Shown: piece after piece, positions 53,381 to 62,847 of the stretch | How the letters are laid out: each line of letters begins with the position of its first letter | Numbering within the stretch: the first letter of the stretch is position 1 | NCBI GenBank assembly: GCA_029779535.1 | Contig: JAKPAG010000004.1 | Coordinates: 1-64,000, forward strand | Direction of reading: 5' to 3' | Length of the DNA stretch: 64,000 nt | DNA from: Pseudomonadota bacterium | GTDB lineage: Bacteria; Pseudomonadota; Alphaproteobacteria; Sphingomonadales; Sphingomonadaceae | Made by a program: the position numbers and the translations under genes | The notes under the pieces: generated by a model | The model's database searches: none | What the model saw: only the letters and a program-made list of their open reading frames with translations | Told to the model about the DNA's origin: nothing

Positions 53381-54433
53381 ATGGACGCAAAGCATTCCGC
53401 AGCGGCCCCGCGCCCCCTGGCCCTGGCGCGCTGGCTACTCGTTGTCGCCGCCCTGATCGTGGCAATCGTGGCTGTCGGCGGGATTACCCGGTTGACCGAA
53501 AGCGGGGTTTCGATCACCGAATGGAAACCCGTGACCGGCACTCTGCCCCCGCTGACCGAGGCGGCCTGGCAGGAGGAATTCGACGCCTATCGCCAGACCC
53601 CGCAATATATCCAGATCAACGGCCCGGCGGGGATGACGCTGGCCACCTACAAGTTCATCTTCTTCTGGGAATGGTTCCACCGCCTGATCGCGCGCACCAT
53701 CGGCCTTGCCTTTGCCCTGCCGCTGGCCTGGTTCTGGGTGCGCGGCGCGATCCCGCAAGGCTACAAGCCGCGCCTGCTGGGCCTGCTGGTGCTGGGCGTG
53801 CTGCAGGGCGCGATCGGCTGGTGGATGGTCAAGTCGGGCATCGTCAACGACGTCAAGGTCAGCCACTTCCGCCTGGCGACGCACCTGATGGTGGCGCTGG
53901 TCACCATGGCCGCGATCATCTGGACCGCGCTGGACCTGCGCGCGCTGGCCCGGGGCGAACCGCGCGCCCGCTTGACCGGCTGGGGCGCACTGGCGCTGGG
54001 GGTCCTGGCGCTGCAACTGGTGCTGGGCGCGCTGGTGGCGGGCCTGCGCGCCGGCTATGTCGCGGGTTCGGGCTGGTTCAACTGGGACGCCTGGCCGCTG
54101 ATGCAGGGCAGCTTCCTGCCCGACGGGATCGACTGGGCGCTGGGCGGCCTGCACGCCCTGGTCAACGATCCCTACCTGGTCCATTTCGTGCACCGCTGGT
54201 GGGCCTGGGTGGTGGTGGCCGTGCTGGTGGTGCTGGCCCGGCTGGTCCGCAGCCAGCACCGCGCCGCCTCGATCGCGATCCACAGCGCCTTTGGCACGCA
54301 GATCCTGCTGGGCGTGGCGACCGTGTGGAGCGGGATGGAGCTGTGGCTGGCGGTTGGCCACCAGCTGACCGGCGCGCTGACCCTGGCCGCGACCACCTGG
54401 GGCGTCCACGCGCTGGGCCGGGCCCGGGCGTGA
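53381..54433 (+). CDS. ctaA: Heme A synthase CtaA/COX15
   Basis: The 350-residue protein has about eight membrane segments and COX15 family motifs, GGITRLTESGVSITEW, FFWEWFHRLIAR, QGAIGWWMVKSG and HFVHRWWAW, including the conserved His pairs that bind heme. It oxidises heme O to heme A for cytochrome oxidase. Its stop overlaps the GTG start of cutA. Confidence 0.95.
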   Translation: MDAKHSAAAPRPLALARWLLVVAALIVAIVAVGGITRLTESGVSITEWKPVTGTLPPLTEAAWQEEFDAYRQTPQYIQINGPAGMTLATYKFIFFWEWFHRLIARTIGLAFALPLAWFWVRGAIPQGYKPRLLGLLVLGVLQGAIGWWMVKSGIVNDVKVSHFRLATHLMVALVTMAAIIWTALDLRALARGEPRARLTGWGALALGVLALQLVLGALVAGLRAGYVAGSGWFNWDAWPLMQGSFLPDGIDWALGGLHALVNDPYLVHFVHRWWAWVVVAVLVVLARLVRSQHRAASIAIHSAFGTQILLGVATVWSGMELWLAVGHQLTGALTLAATTWGVHALGRARA

Positions 54434-54774
54434 GTGCAGCGGCGCCAGCCGCGCCCGTCAATGGCGGAGCGCTGATCTGGTGCCCGTTCCCGGATCCGGC
54501 CAGCGCCCGCACCGCAATCGAAAGGCTACTTGACGAAAGCCTGATTGCCTGCGCGAATATCCTTCCGCAAATATACTCAGTTTACCGATGGCAGGGTGAG
54601 CGGGGCGAGGCAGAGGAAACGGGAGTGCTGCTGAAGACCAGCACGTGTCTGCTTGATCGCGCGATTGGGCGCCTGGCAGAGTTGCACCCCTATGAAACCC
54701 CGGCGATCCTGGGCTGGCGCTGCGACAGCGCGGCCCCGGCAACGCTAAGCTGGCTGGGGACCCTGCCATGCTGA
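54430..54774 (+). CDS. cutA: CutA-family divalent cation tolerance protein
   Basis: The 114-residue protein matches CutA1, with LIACANILPQIYSVYRWQGE and LHPYETPAILGW. CutA trimers were linked to copper tolerance, though the function is not well defined. The GTG at 54430 overlaps the ctaA stop by 4 bp. The next frame begins 7 bp before its end. Confidence 0.9.
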   Translation: MSAAAPAAPVNGGALIWCPFPDPASARTAIERLLDESLIACANILPQIYSVYRWQGERGEAEETGVLLKTSTCLLDRAIGRLAELHPYETPAILGWRCDSAAPATLSWLGTLPC

Positions 54775-55488
54775 AGCCGGGCCATGTCCTGCTGCTGGGC
54801 GCGGCAAGCCTGCTGCCGCCGGCAGGTCCGGTCCGGGCGGCGGCCGATGACAACGCAGCGCAGGCCTTTGCCCCCCCCTCTCGGTCCGATGGTGCTGACC
54901 CGCACCGTCTGGCGCGGCCTGCACGATGGCAAGGCGATCGAGGTGACCCGGTCCTATGCCGTAACGATCCGCGCCGATGGCGATGGCTACCTGGTGGACG
55001 GCCGGTTGATCGACACTGCGGTCGATGCACCGGCCGCCGTGGCCGTGCTGGCCGAACTGGAGCGCAAGCGCGTGGAAACCGACGTGTTCCCGTTCCGGCT
55101 GGACCGGGCCGGGCGGATCGTGCCCGGCCCGACCCCGGCCCCGGCCGATCACCGGCCCACCGCGCGCGCCGCGGCCGGACTGGTCGGCGCCGCACCCTTG
55201 CCCGCACAGGTCCGCCAGCAGACCCGGGCGGTGCTGGACGAAGTGATCGGCGCGGCCCGCACCGGCACGGCATGGCCGGCAGACCTGTTCAACCCGGTCG
55301 CCGCCAGAGGCGAACAGACCCGCGAGGTGCAGTTGCCCGGTGGCGCAATGGGCCGGATCGCAGTCTCGATCTCGGTCGATCGGCACGGCGCCGGGCATGT
55401 GCCCCGCTCGTTCGAACGCACGGTCACCATCTCGCTGGGCGGCACCGACAGCACCACCCGCGAAACGTGGACGATGGGCCCGCGCTGA
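54768..55488 (+). pseudogene. Exported protein gene interrupted at an 8-C run
   Basis: The signal peptide (MLKPGHVLLLGAASLLPP, cleaved near VRA) is in the frame starting at 54768, which overlaps cutA. The conserved-looking body (MVLTRTVWRGL, RSYAVTIRADGDGYLVDG and onwards to 55488) is in another frame. The switch falls at eight C residues, 54871-54878; removing one C joins the two into one protein of about 240 residues. It may be a true frameshift, a phase-variable gene, or a sequencing error. An ATG at 54892 could start a truncated cytoplasmic form. The product has no known domain. Confidence 0.72.
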
Positions 55489-55644
55489 CCCGCCCCAGTG
55501 CGTCTCGGTATTATTTTACCTCTCTGCAAATGGCCCGATTTGCTTGACTTGGCGGGCGCCATCCGCGAAAGGGCGCGCCTTCCCATGCCACCGGAAGCGA
55601 TTCCGGGGCGGGGCTTTTGGAACTGACCAAAGGAATTCGAAGCC

Positions 55645-56124
55645 ATGAAGGCGCTCAGCAAGCAGACCCGGTCGATCAAGCCGGCCGAGGTCGAAAAGAA
55701 GTGGCATCTGATCGATGCCGAAGGTCTGGTGGTCGGGCGTCTCGCCGTGATCATCGCCAACCACCTGCGCGGCAAGCACAAGCCGAGCTTCACCCCGCAC
55801 GTCGATTGCGGCGACCACGTGGTCGTGATCAATGCGGACAAGGTGCGGCTGACCGGCAACAAGCTCAAGAACAAGACCTATTACAAGCACACCGGCTATG
55901 CCGGCGGGATCAAGGAAGTGACCGCCGCCAAGGTGCTGGAAGGCCGCTTCCCCGAGCGCGTGCTCGAAAAGGCGGTTGAGCGCATGATCCCTCGCGGTCC
56001 GCTGGGCCGTGCGCAGATGCGCGCCCTGCATCTCTACGCCGGCGCCGAACATCCGCATGCGGGCACCCAGCCCGTAGCGCTCGACGTTGCTGCCATGAAC
56101 CGCAAGAACAAGGTGGGTGCATAA
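55645..56124 (+). CDS. rplM: 50S ribosomal protein L13
   Basis: The 159-residue protein matches L13, with [36 protein letters not shown] and [13 protein letters not shown]. It binds 23S rRNA early in assembly. It overlaps rpsI by one base (TAATG), the usual rplM-rpsI operon. Confidence 0.97.
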   Translation: MKALSKQTRSIKPAEVEKKWHLIDAEGLVVGRLAVIIANHLRGKHKPSFTPHVDCGDHVVVINADKVRLTGNKLKNKTYYKHTGYAGGIKEVTAAKVLEGRFPERVLEKAVERMIPRGPLGRAQMRALHLYAGAEHPHAGTQPVALDVAAMNRKNKVGA

Positions 56125-56618
56125 TGTCCGACAACACCGTCACCGATCTGGCCGACCTCGGCAACATCGCCGAAACCCCGGCTGCTCCCGCCGCTCCCGC
56201 AGCGCCGCTGCGTGAAAAGGAAGTCGACGCCCAGGGCCGCGCCTATGCCACCGGCCGCCGCAAGGACGCCGTGGCCCGCGTCTGGATCAAGCCGGGCACC
56301 GGCAAGGTCGTCGTCAACGGCCGCGACCAGGAAGTCTACTTCGCCCGTCCGACCCTGCGCCTGGTCATCGACCAGCCGTTCCAAGTCGCTGACCGCGCCG
56401 GCCAGTACGACGTGATCGCCACCGTCAAGGGCGGCGGTCTTTCGGGCCAGGCCGGTGCCGTCAAGCACGGCATCGCCCAGGCCCTGTCGAAGTTCGAGCC
56501 TGCGCTGCGCAGCGCGGTCAAGGCCGCTGGCTTCCTGACCCGCGACCCGCGCGTCGTCGAACGCAAGAAGTACGGCCGCGCCAAGGCCCGCCGCAGCTTC
56601 CAGTTCTCGAAGCGCTAA
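56124..56618 (+). CDS. rpsI: 30S ribosomal protein S9
   Basis: The 164-residue protein has the S9 core ([38 protein letters not shown]) and the C-terminal SKR tail that reaches the P site. The N-terminal 35 residues are an acidic, Ala/Pro-rich extension seen in alphaproteobacterial S9. A hairpin terminator follows. Confidence 0.97.
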   Translation: MSDNTVTDLADLGNIAETPAAPAAPAAPLREKEVDAQGRAYATGRRKDAVARVWIKPGTGKVVVNGRDQEVYFARPTLRLVIDQPFQVADRAGQYDVIATVKGGGLSGQAGAVKHGIAQALSKFEPALRSAVKAAGFLTRDPRVVERKKYGRAKARRSFQFSKR

Positions 56619-56650
56619 GCTCGGGACTGGGCCGCAAGGCTTGTCGAATC

Positions 56651-56681
56651 AGGGGCTGGCCGCAAGGCTGGCCCCTTTTTC
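56651..56681 (+). terminator. Terminator after rpsI
   Basis: GGGGCTGGCC and GGCTGGCCCC pair across a GCAA loop (ten pairs with two wobbles), followed by TTTTT. It lies 33 bp after the rpsI stop. Confidence 0.85.
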
Positions 56682-56697
56682 GTTGGGGGGAACACGC

Positions 56698-57384
56698 ATG
56701 AGCGCCGAACACGCCGCGGCCACGCCCGCACGGATGCCGATGATCGGCCGGATCGGCTGGCTGCCGGGCGCATTGGGCGCGGGGCTGGCAATCCTGCTGA
56801 CCGGCTGGATCAGCCACCAGCTGCTGCACGGCGATCCGGCCCTGCCCTGGCTGGTCGCGCCGATGGGGGCGTCAGCGGTGCTGATCTTCGTCCTGCCCGC
56901 ATCGCCGCTGTCGCAACCCTGGCCGGTGCTGGGCGGGCATCTGCTCGCCGCTGCTGTCGGACTGGTCTGCCATGTGCTGCTGCCCGTTCCCTGGCTGGCC
57001 GCCGCGCTGGCGGTGGGCCTGGCCATCGCGGGGATGAGCATGGCGCGCTGCCTGCACGCCCCGGCGGGTGGCACGGCGCTGCTGACGGCGCTGGCCAGCC
57101 AGCAGATCGCCGCATCCAGCTGGCATTTCCTGGTCATGCCGATCGCGCTCAACGCGCTGCTGCTGATCGCCGGCGGCTGGGGCTGGCACCGGCTCAGCGG
57201 CCATTCCTATCCGCACCACGCCGCCGCGGTGCCGGCCGTGCCCAACTGGTCGGGCCACATCGACGACGCGGATCTCGACGCCGTGCTCGAGGAATGGGAC
57301 GAAGTGCTCGACGTCAGCCGGGATGACCTGCTCGCGCTGATCCACGCGGTTGAAGGCCGGGTGCGCGCACGCAAGCTCAGCTGA
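56698..57384 (+). CDS. HPP-family integral membrane protein
   Basis: The 228-residue protein has four or five membrane segments and the HPP pattern LPWLVAPMGASAVLIF and PLSQPWPVLGGHLL. HPP proteins have been linked to nitrite or other anion transport. The C-terminal 60 residues form an acidic soluble tail (DLDAVLEEWDEVLDVSRDDLL). The ATG at 56698 is after the rpsI terminator. Its end overlaps the convergent phosphoesterase by 8 bp. Confidence 0.83.
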   Translation: MSAEHAAATPARMPMIGRIGWLPGALGAGLAILLTGWISHQLLHGDPALPWLVAPMGASAVLIFVLPASPLSQPWPVLGGHLLAAAVGLVCHVLLPVPWLAAALAVGLAIAGMSMARCLHAPAGGTALLTALASQQIAASSWHFLVMPIALNALLLIAGGWGWHRLSGHSYPHHAAAVPAVPNWSGHIDDADLDAVLEEWDEVLDVSRDDLLALIHAVEGRVRARKLS

Positions 57385-58120
57385 AGCGGCGGGCTTCCAC
57401 CGTCAGGCCCTGGTCCGCGCTCCACACCAGCCGGTTGAAGCTGGGCGCGCTGCTGCGCAGCCGCTGAGACAGGGTGCCAGCCCCGATCAGGCGAATCGGC
57501 TGGCCGTCCAGTTCCAGCGTCATGTCGAACGGATCATGGACATGCCCCGACAGCACCGCCTGCGCCCCTGCACGGGCCAGTGCGGCCAATGCTGACTTGC
57601 CGCCCCGGGTCGAACCGCTGCTTGCGGTATCGGCATCAACCAGGGGGTGATGTCCCGCCACCAGCCGCAGTGGCTTGCCCGCCTGGTGCGCCAGCCCCTG
57701 CAGCGCCGCATCGAGATCGTTCGCGCTGACCCGCCCCTTCGACCAGTTCAGCCGCAGCTGCGCGCGGGCAATGGTCTTGAGCGGGACAACCGCGATTCCA
57801 TCGTGCCCGGTCTGGTGACCCAGCGCGGCTTCGAGCGCGCGGTAGCGGGCATAGGGCCGGGTCAGGCGCCGCAGCATGTGGTGGTAATAGGGCACGTCGT
57901 GGTTGCCAGGGGTCAGCACCAGCGGCGCGGGCAGCGCGCCCAGCCAGTCCTGCGCCAGGGCGAATTCGCGCGCCGAACCGCGCATGGTCAGATCGCCGGT
58001 GCAGATCACCATGGCCGGCCGTTCGTGCGCGACTTCGGCGGCGAACCACTCAAGCGCCCCGCGGTCCTCGTAACCGAAGTGCACGTCGCTGACGTGGTAA
58101 AGCAGCAGGGCGTCGGCCAT
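57377..58120 (-). CDS. Metallophosphoesterase
   Basis: The 247-residue protein has the calcineurin-like motifs in order: SDVHFG, CTGDLTMRG, GNHDVP, AGHHP and SGHVHDPF. It is soluble and resembles small bacterial cyclic-nucleotide or phosphodiesterase-like members. The substrate is not known. The start at 58120 (MADALLLYHVSDVHFG) fits the family. Confidence 0.87.
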   Translation of the reverse strand: MADALLLYHVSDVHFGYEDRGALEWFAAEVAHERPAMVICTGDLTMRGSAREFALAQDWLGALPAPLVLTPGNHDVPYYHHMLRRLTRPYARYRALEAALGHQTGHDGIAVVPLKTIARAQLRLNWSKGRVSANDLDAALQGLAHQAGKPLRLVAGHHPLVDADTASSGSTRGGKSALAALARAGAQAVLSGHVHDPFDMTLELDGQPIRLIGAGTLSQRLRSSAPSFNRLVWSADQGLTVEARRFS

Positions 58121-58163
58121 GACCGTTCCTATTCCGCCTTCGCGCCGCCGTGGCAAGGGGCGG

Positions 58164-58427
58164 TCATATCCGCCCGCTCAGGATCAGCCAGGCCGAAGCG
58201 GCGTTGACCGCGCTGTACAGCGCATAGAACCAGGCCCAGCCCTGCGCGCCCTGCCCCACCAGCAGGGCCGCGCCCAACAGCATGGCGAATTCCAGCGTCA
58301 GGCTGAACTTGCCGCCCAGCAGCTGGAACCAGCGGGTGCGATCGAGCAGCTGGTGCCCACTGTCCAGCACCGCGCGGTGCAGCGCGAAATTGGCCATGCC
58401 GAACATGAGGACGAGGAACAGAGCCAT
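58164..58427 (-). CDS. Small membrane protein, unknown
   Basis: The 87-residue protein has three hydrophobic segments and no soluble domain. It lies between the metallophosphoesterase and the LytTR regulator on the same strand, 33 bp after the regulator, so it may be cotranscribed with that two-component pair. No function can be assigned. Confidence 0.6.
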   Translation of the reverse strand: MALFLVLMFGMANFALHRAVLDSGHQLLDRTRWFQLLGGKFSLTLEFAMLLGAALLVGQGAQGWAWFYALYSAVNAASAWLILSGRI

Positions 58428-58460
58428 TACGCTCCGCCATAGGCCGATGCGCGGCGCTTG

Positions 58461-59189
58461 TCAGCGCCCGGCCATCGCCTTGGCCCGCGCCAGGTAAGTG
58501 CGCCCGATCCGCACCGTGGTGCCATCGCTGAGTTCGGCCGACCACACTCCCAGCCCGTCGTGGCGCAGCCCGGCGATGCGGTCGCGGCGCAGGATGGTAG
58601 AGCGGTGCAGGCGAATGAAGCGGTCGGGATCGAGCCGCGCCTCCAGCCCGGAAACGGTCTGGAGCAGCAGGTAGGACCGTTCGCCCACGTGCAGCCGGAC
58701 ATAGTCGCGTTCGGCATCGATCCGGTCGACATCGGCGGCGGCGATGCGCAAGAGCTCGCTGCGGTGGGGCACCCAGAACTCGGTCAGCCAGTCGCCCCCG
58801 CCCGCCGCGCGCGCGCCGCGCCGCGCCGCCGCGCGCACCACGGCGCGTTCCAGCCGCTCGGCCGTGACGGGTTTGAGCACATAGTCGACCGCGTCGAGAT
58901 CGAAGGCCTCGACCGCGAAATTGTCGTGCGCGGTGACGAAGACCACCGCCGGGGCATTTTCGCCCCGGACCAGCGCGCGGGCCACCGCCAGGCCGTCCAG
59001 CTCGGGCATGGTCATGTCGAGCAGGACGAGGTCCGGGCGCAGCGCATCGATAGCATCGAGCGCGGCCTTGCCGTCCAGCGCGGTGCCGACCACCTCGATC
59101 CGCGGCAGGCCGGCGCAGATCACCCGCATCCGCTCGATCGCCAGCGGCTCGTCATCGACGATCAGGGTCTTGAGCACACTATCCGCCAT
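58461..59189 (-). CDS. LytTR-family response regulator (second pair)
   Basis: The 242-residue protein has a receiver domain (VDDE, phospho-acceptor Asp in LVLLDMTMPE, Lys in YVLKPVT) and a C-terminal LytTR domain with FIRLHRSTILRRDRI. The ATG at 59189 overlaps the kinase gene by 11 bp. It is the second LytTR regulator in this window, distinct in sequence from the one at 21.4 kb. Confidence 0.92.
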   Translation of the reverse strand: MADSVLKTLIVDDEPLAIERMRVICAGLPRIEVVGTALDGKAALDAIDALRPDLVLLDMTMPELDGLAVARALVRGENAPAVVFVTAHDNFAVEAFDLDAVDYVLKPVTAERLERAVVRAAARRGARAAGGGDWLTEFWVPHRSELLRIAAADVDRIDAERDYVRLHVGERSYLLLQTVSGLEARLDPDRFIRLHRSTILRRDRIAGLRHDGLGVWSAELSDGTTVRIGRTYLARAKAMAGR

Positions 59190-60408
59190 GGCGTTCCAGC
59201 GGCAGGCGCAGCACCGTGCGCCACCCGCCCCCTTCGCCCGGGCCGCTGCCGAGCTGCGCGGCATCGCCATAGCGCGCGCCCAGCCGGTCGCGGACATTGG
59301 CCAGGCCAATCCCGTATCCGTCGCTGGCCGTCTGCCCCGTGGCCGGGCCATCGTCGGTCACTTCCAGCACCAGCCGGCCATATTCCTCGCGCGCGGCGAC
59401 GCGGATCGTAACCGCGCGGTTGGTGGCGGCCACGGCATATTTGACCGAGTTTTCGACCAGCGGCTGCAGGATCATCCCCGGCACCCGCGCATCGCCCAGG
59501 TCGGCCGGAATCGCGAAGGCCATCACCAGCCGTTCGGGAAAGCGCACCGCCTCGATTTCCAGGTAGAGCCGCTGTGCCGCCACTTCCTGTTCCAGCGCGA
59601 CATCGCCGGTGGGATCGTCCGCCAGGCTGCGGCGATAGAAGGTCGCCAGGGTCTGGATCATCCGTTCGGCCGCCTCGGCCTTGCCGGTCATCACCAGGGC
59701 GGACAGCGAATTGAGCGTGTTGAACAGGAAGTGCGGATTGACCTGGTAGCGCAACGACCGCAGCTCCGCCGCCTTGGCCGCGCGGCGGAATTCGCCCTCG
59801 CGGCGTTCGGCGCTGCGGGCCTGTTCGGCATTGACCAGCGCGAAATAGAGCGCCGCCCAGGCGATCAGCAGGAAGTAGCGACCCAGCGCCACGTCGGTCA
59901 GCTGGCGCCAGCGGTTGTCCTCGACCGTTTCGGCATCGATGGTGATCGCCGGGGTCGGCTCGGCCGTGGGTGGCGGGACCGGCACGGGCGGCGGCGCTTC
60001 CGCGCGGTCCAGCGGATCGACCAGCAGGTTGCCGCTTTCGTCGCTGCGCACGCGCAGCCCCTCGCGCTCGCCGATCTTGGCAACCACCTGCTCCTCGATC
60101 GAGGCGAAGACCGCCTGGTTGATCGCCGCCAGCACCAGCGAGGCGGGCAGCGCCACCAGCAGCACCGCAACGATCTTCTGCCAGACCGGGCGGGGGTCGA
60201 GCAGCCGCAGCAGCGGCCACAGCGCCAGGGTGACGGCGATCGACCCGGCAATCACCAGCAGCCGCCGCCAGAGCAGCGCGTCGAGCAGTTCCAGCCCGAC
60301 CAGCCAGCCGCGCAAGGTGGCGAGGACGAAATAGGTCAGCCACAGCGCCACGATCGAGGCGATCACGGTGCGCGCCGGAACGCGCGGCAAGGGGGCGGAC
60401 GGATTCAT
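59179..60408 (-). CDS. LytS/YehU-type sensor histidine kinase (second pair)
   Basis: The 409-residue protein has membrane segments near residues 10-35, 45-65, 75-100 and 195-215, with a periplasmic loop between the last two rich in Pro. Its His_kinase domain has LRYQVNPHFLFNTLNS, followed by LVENSVKYA and DDGPATG in the ATPase domain. It overlaps its response regulator gene. A longer external loop than in the 20-kb kinase suggests a different signal. Confidence 0.9.
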   Translation of the reverse strand: MNPSAPLPRVPARTVIASIVALWLTYFVLATLRGWLVGLELLDALLWRRLLVIAGSIAVTLALWPLLRLLDPRPVWQKIVAVLLVALPASLVLAAINQAVFASIEEQVVAKIGEREGLRVRSDESGNLLVDPLDRAEAPPPVPVPPPTAEPTPAITIDAETVEDNRWRQLTDVALGRYFLLIAWAALYFALVNAEQARSAERREGEFRRAAKAAELRSLRYQVNPHFLFNTLNSLSALVMTGKAEAAERMIQTLATFYRRSLADDPTGDVALEQEVAAQRLYLEIEAVRFPERLVMAFAIPADLGDARVPGMILQPLVENSVKYAVAATNRAVTIRVAAREEYGRLVLEVTDDGPATGQTASDGYGIGLANVRDRLGARYGDAAQLGSGPGEGGGWRTVLRLPLERHGG

Positions 60409-60479
60409 CGCCCGCCAGCGTTACCGCGCCGCACCGGGACAAGGCCAGCGGCTTTGTCGACCCGCCAAGGGCGTTGGTC

Positions 60480-60560
60480 GAGTTGGGGAGCGGGCCGGCC
60501 AGGCCAAGCTGATCGCGCAGGCGATCAGCGCAACCGGCAAGGACTCAACCAGAAAGAAAC
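60480..60560 (+). repeat. Variable-stem hairpin repeat upstream of the fumarase end
   Basis: This copy has the GGGGAGCGGGCCGGCCAGGC head, stem CTGATCGC/GCGATCAG (60509-60528) with loop GCAG, and a CGCAACC tail, then GAAAGAAACTCC. That last word also follows a unit in the 15-kb cluster. It lies between the second kinase gene start and the fumarase stop codon. Confidence 0.85.
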
Positions 60561-60564
60561 TCCA

Positions 60565-62085
60565 TCACCCCAGCAGGTGTTCCTTGGCGATCTTGTCCTT
60601 CCAGACCAGCGGGGCGAGCTGGTGAACATTGTTGCCCTCGCTATCGACCGCGACGGTCACCGGCATGTCCTCGACCGTGAATTCGTAGATCGCTTCCATG
60701 CCGAGGTCTTCGAAGGCCACGACCTTGGCCTCGCGGATCGCGCGGGCCACCAGGTAGGCCGCGCCGCCGACCGCCATCAGGTAGGCGACCTTGTGCCTGG
60801 CGATCACCTCGGTCGCGCCCTGGCCGCGTTCGGCCTTGCCGATCATGGTGAGCAGGCCCAGCTCGCACATCATGTCGGTGAAGCTGTCCATGCGGGTCGC
60901 GGTGGTGGGGCCAGCCGGGCCGACCACTTCGCCCATCACCGGATCGACCGGACCGACATAGTAGATCGCGCGCCCCTTGAATTCGACCGGGAGCGGCTCG
61001 CCCTTGGCCAGCATGTCCTTGATCCGCTTGTGGGCAGCATCGCGGCCGGTCAGCATCCTGCCGTTGAGCAGCAGCCGGTCGCCCTGCTTCCAGCCGCGCA
61101 CTTCCTCGGCCGTCAGGGTGTCGAGGTTGACGCGCTTGGCCGCCTTGTCGGGCGTCCAGTGCACTTCGGGCCATTCAACCAGCTTCGGGGTTTCAAGGAA
61201 GCTCGGCCCCGAGCCGTCGAGCGTGAAGTGCGCGTGGCGGGTGGCGGCGCAGTTGGGGATCATGGCCACCGGCTTCGACGCGGCGTGGCACGGCGCGTCC
61301 ATGATCTTGACGTCAAGAATGGTCGACAGGCCGCCCAGGCCCTGCGCGCCGATGCCCAGCGCGTTGACCTTGTCGAAAATCTCGATCCGCATCGCCTCGA
61401 TGTCGGTCTGGGGCCCGCGCTGCTTCAGCTGCGCCATGTCGATCGGCTCCATCAGCGCCTGCTTGGCAAGCAGCATGCAATGTTCCGCCGTGCCGCCGAT
61501 ACCGATCCCCAGCATCCCCGGCGGGCACCAGCCGGCGCCCATCTGCGGCAGCATCTCGATCACCCAGTCGACGATGTTGTCGCTGGGGTTCATCATCTTG
61601 AACTTGCTCTTGTTCTCGCTCCCGCCGCCCTTGGCCGCGACGTCGACCGAAACCTTGCTGCCTGCGACCATGGTGACGTGCAGCACCGAAGGCGTATTGT
61701 CGCGGGTGTTGCGGCGTGTGAAGGCGGGGTCCGCCAGGACCGAGGCGCGCAGCTTGTTTTCCGGGTGGTTGTAGGCGCGGCGCACCCCTTCATCGACCAC
61801 TTCCTGCAGCGACCTGTCCGATTCGAGCCGGCAGTTCTGGCCCCATTCGACGAACACGTTGACGATGCCGGTGTCCTGGCAGATCGGGCGGTGCCCTTCG
61901 GCACACATCCGGCTGTTGGTCAGGATCTGGGCAATCGCGTCCTTCGCGGCAGGGCCCTGCTCCGCCTGGTAGGCTTCGCCCAGTGCGCGGATATAGTCCA
62001 TGGGGTGGTAGTAGCTGATGAATTGCAGCGCATCGGCCACACTGTCGATCAGGTCCTGTTCGCGGATCGTCACCATTTCGGCCAT
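60565..62085 (-). CDS. Class I fumarate hydratase (iron-sulfur type)
   Basis: The 506-residue protein joins the alpha and beta domains of class I fumarases. Cluster Cys are in ICQDTG, near PNCAATRHAHF and in GAGWCPPG or nearby. The C-terminal domain has GRDAAHKRI and GPTTATRMD. It interconverts fumarate and malate. The ATG at 62085 has AAGGAG seven bases upstream. A tartrate dehydratase-like activity cannot be ruled out by sequence alone. Confidence 0.92.
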   Translation of the reverse strand: MAEMVTIREQDLIDSVADALQFISYYHPMDYIRALGEAYQAEQGPAAKDAIAQILTNSRMCAEGHRPICQDTGIVNVFVEWGQNCRLESDRSLQEVVDEGVRRAYNHPENKLRASVLADPAFTRRNTRDNTPSVLHVTMVAGSKVSVDVAAKGGGSENKSKFKMMNPSDNIVDWVIEMLPQMGAGWCPPGMLGIGIGGTAEHCMLLAKQALMEPIDMAQLKQRGPQTDIEAMRIEIFDKVNALGIGAQGLGGLSTILDVKIMDAPCHAASKPVAMIPNCAATRHAHFTLDGSGPSFLETPKLVEWPEVHWTPDKAAKRVNLDTLTAEEVRGWKQGDRLLLNGRMLTGRDAAHKRIKDMLAKGEPLPVEFKGRAIYYVGPVDPVMGEVVGPAGPTTATRMDSFTDMMCELGLLTMIGKAERGQGATEVIARHKVAYLMAVGGAAYLVARAIREAKVVAFEDLGMEAIYEFTVEDMPVTVAVDSEGNNVHQLAPLVWKDKIAKEHLLG

Positions 62086-62242
62086 CACAAGCTCCTTGGG
62101 GCACGTCGGGATTCGACGCCCCCATAGGCCCGCCAATTTCCCCCGTCAAAGCGCTTGGCCTTGCCAGCCGCATCGCTTAGAAGGCAGGCGATTGCCCTGC
62201 TGTGTTATCTGTGCAATACAGCATGGCCTAAGGGTTTGAACG

Positions 62243-62845
62243 ATGACTGTTGCCACCGAAGCCAAGATCGACTTTTCCGCCGCGCGCCGCGCCATGATCG
62301 ACAGCCAGCTGCGCGTCAGCGGCGTCAATGCCGAATGGGTGCTGGCCGCGATGGACCGCGTGCCGCGCGAAGACCACGTCCCCGCCCAGGCCCGCGCCCA
62401 TGCCTATATCGACCGGGCGATCCCGCTGGACGATGTCCACGCCCTGCCCGCCCCGCTGGTTCACGGCCAGCTGCTGAGCGAAGCCGCGCCCAGGCCGGGC
62501 GACAAGGCGCTGCTGGTCAGCTGCGGCAGCACCTATCTCGAAGCGCTGCTGCGCCCGCTGGTCGCCACGCTCGACGTGGTCAGCGCCGCTGCTGCCGCCG
62601 CCCAGACCAAGGGCATGGGCCAGCACAGCCTGATCGTGATCGACGGCGCGATCGAACAACTGCCCGCCGGCCTGGCGGCGGAACTGGCCGAAGGCGGCCG
62701 GATCGTCACCGGGCTGGTGGATCGCGGCGTCACCCGGCTCGCTTCGGGCCGCAAGATCGGCGGCGAAGTGGCGCTGCTGCCGCTGGCCGACATCGGCATC
62801 CCGGTGCTGCCCGAATTCGCGGCGCCCAAAGGTTGGAGCTTCTGA
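62243..62845 (+). CDS. PCMT-like protein with altered SAM-binding motif
   Basis: The 200-residue protein resembles protein-L-isoaspartate methyltransferase through RAMIDSQLRVSGV, VPREDHVP and the C-terminal LPLADIGIPVLPEF. The usual glycine-rich SAM motif (VLEIGTGSGY-like) is replaced by LLVSCGSTYLEALL, so methyltransferase activity is doubtful. It starts just after a promoter region and lies 2 bp before the TolC-family gene. The placement suggests an envelope or secretion link, but no role is shown. Confidence 0.72.
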   Translation: MTVATEAKIDFSAARRAMIDSQLRVSGVNAEWVLAAMDRVPREDHVPAQARAHAYIDRAIPLDDVHALPAPLVHGQLLSEAAPRPGDKALLVSCGSTYLEALLRPLVATLDVVSAAAAAAQTKGMGQHSLIVIDGAIEQLPAGLAAELAEGGRIVTGLVDRGVTRLASGRKIGGEVALLPLADIGIPVLPEFAAPKGWSF

Positions 62846-62847
62846 GC

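Noticed and set aside
58921..62127. 1068-residue open frame on the plus strand across the second kinase and fumarase genes
   Set aside because: It crosses a repeat element and three identified minus-strand genes and resembles no protein.
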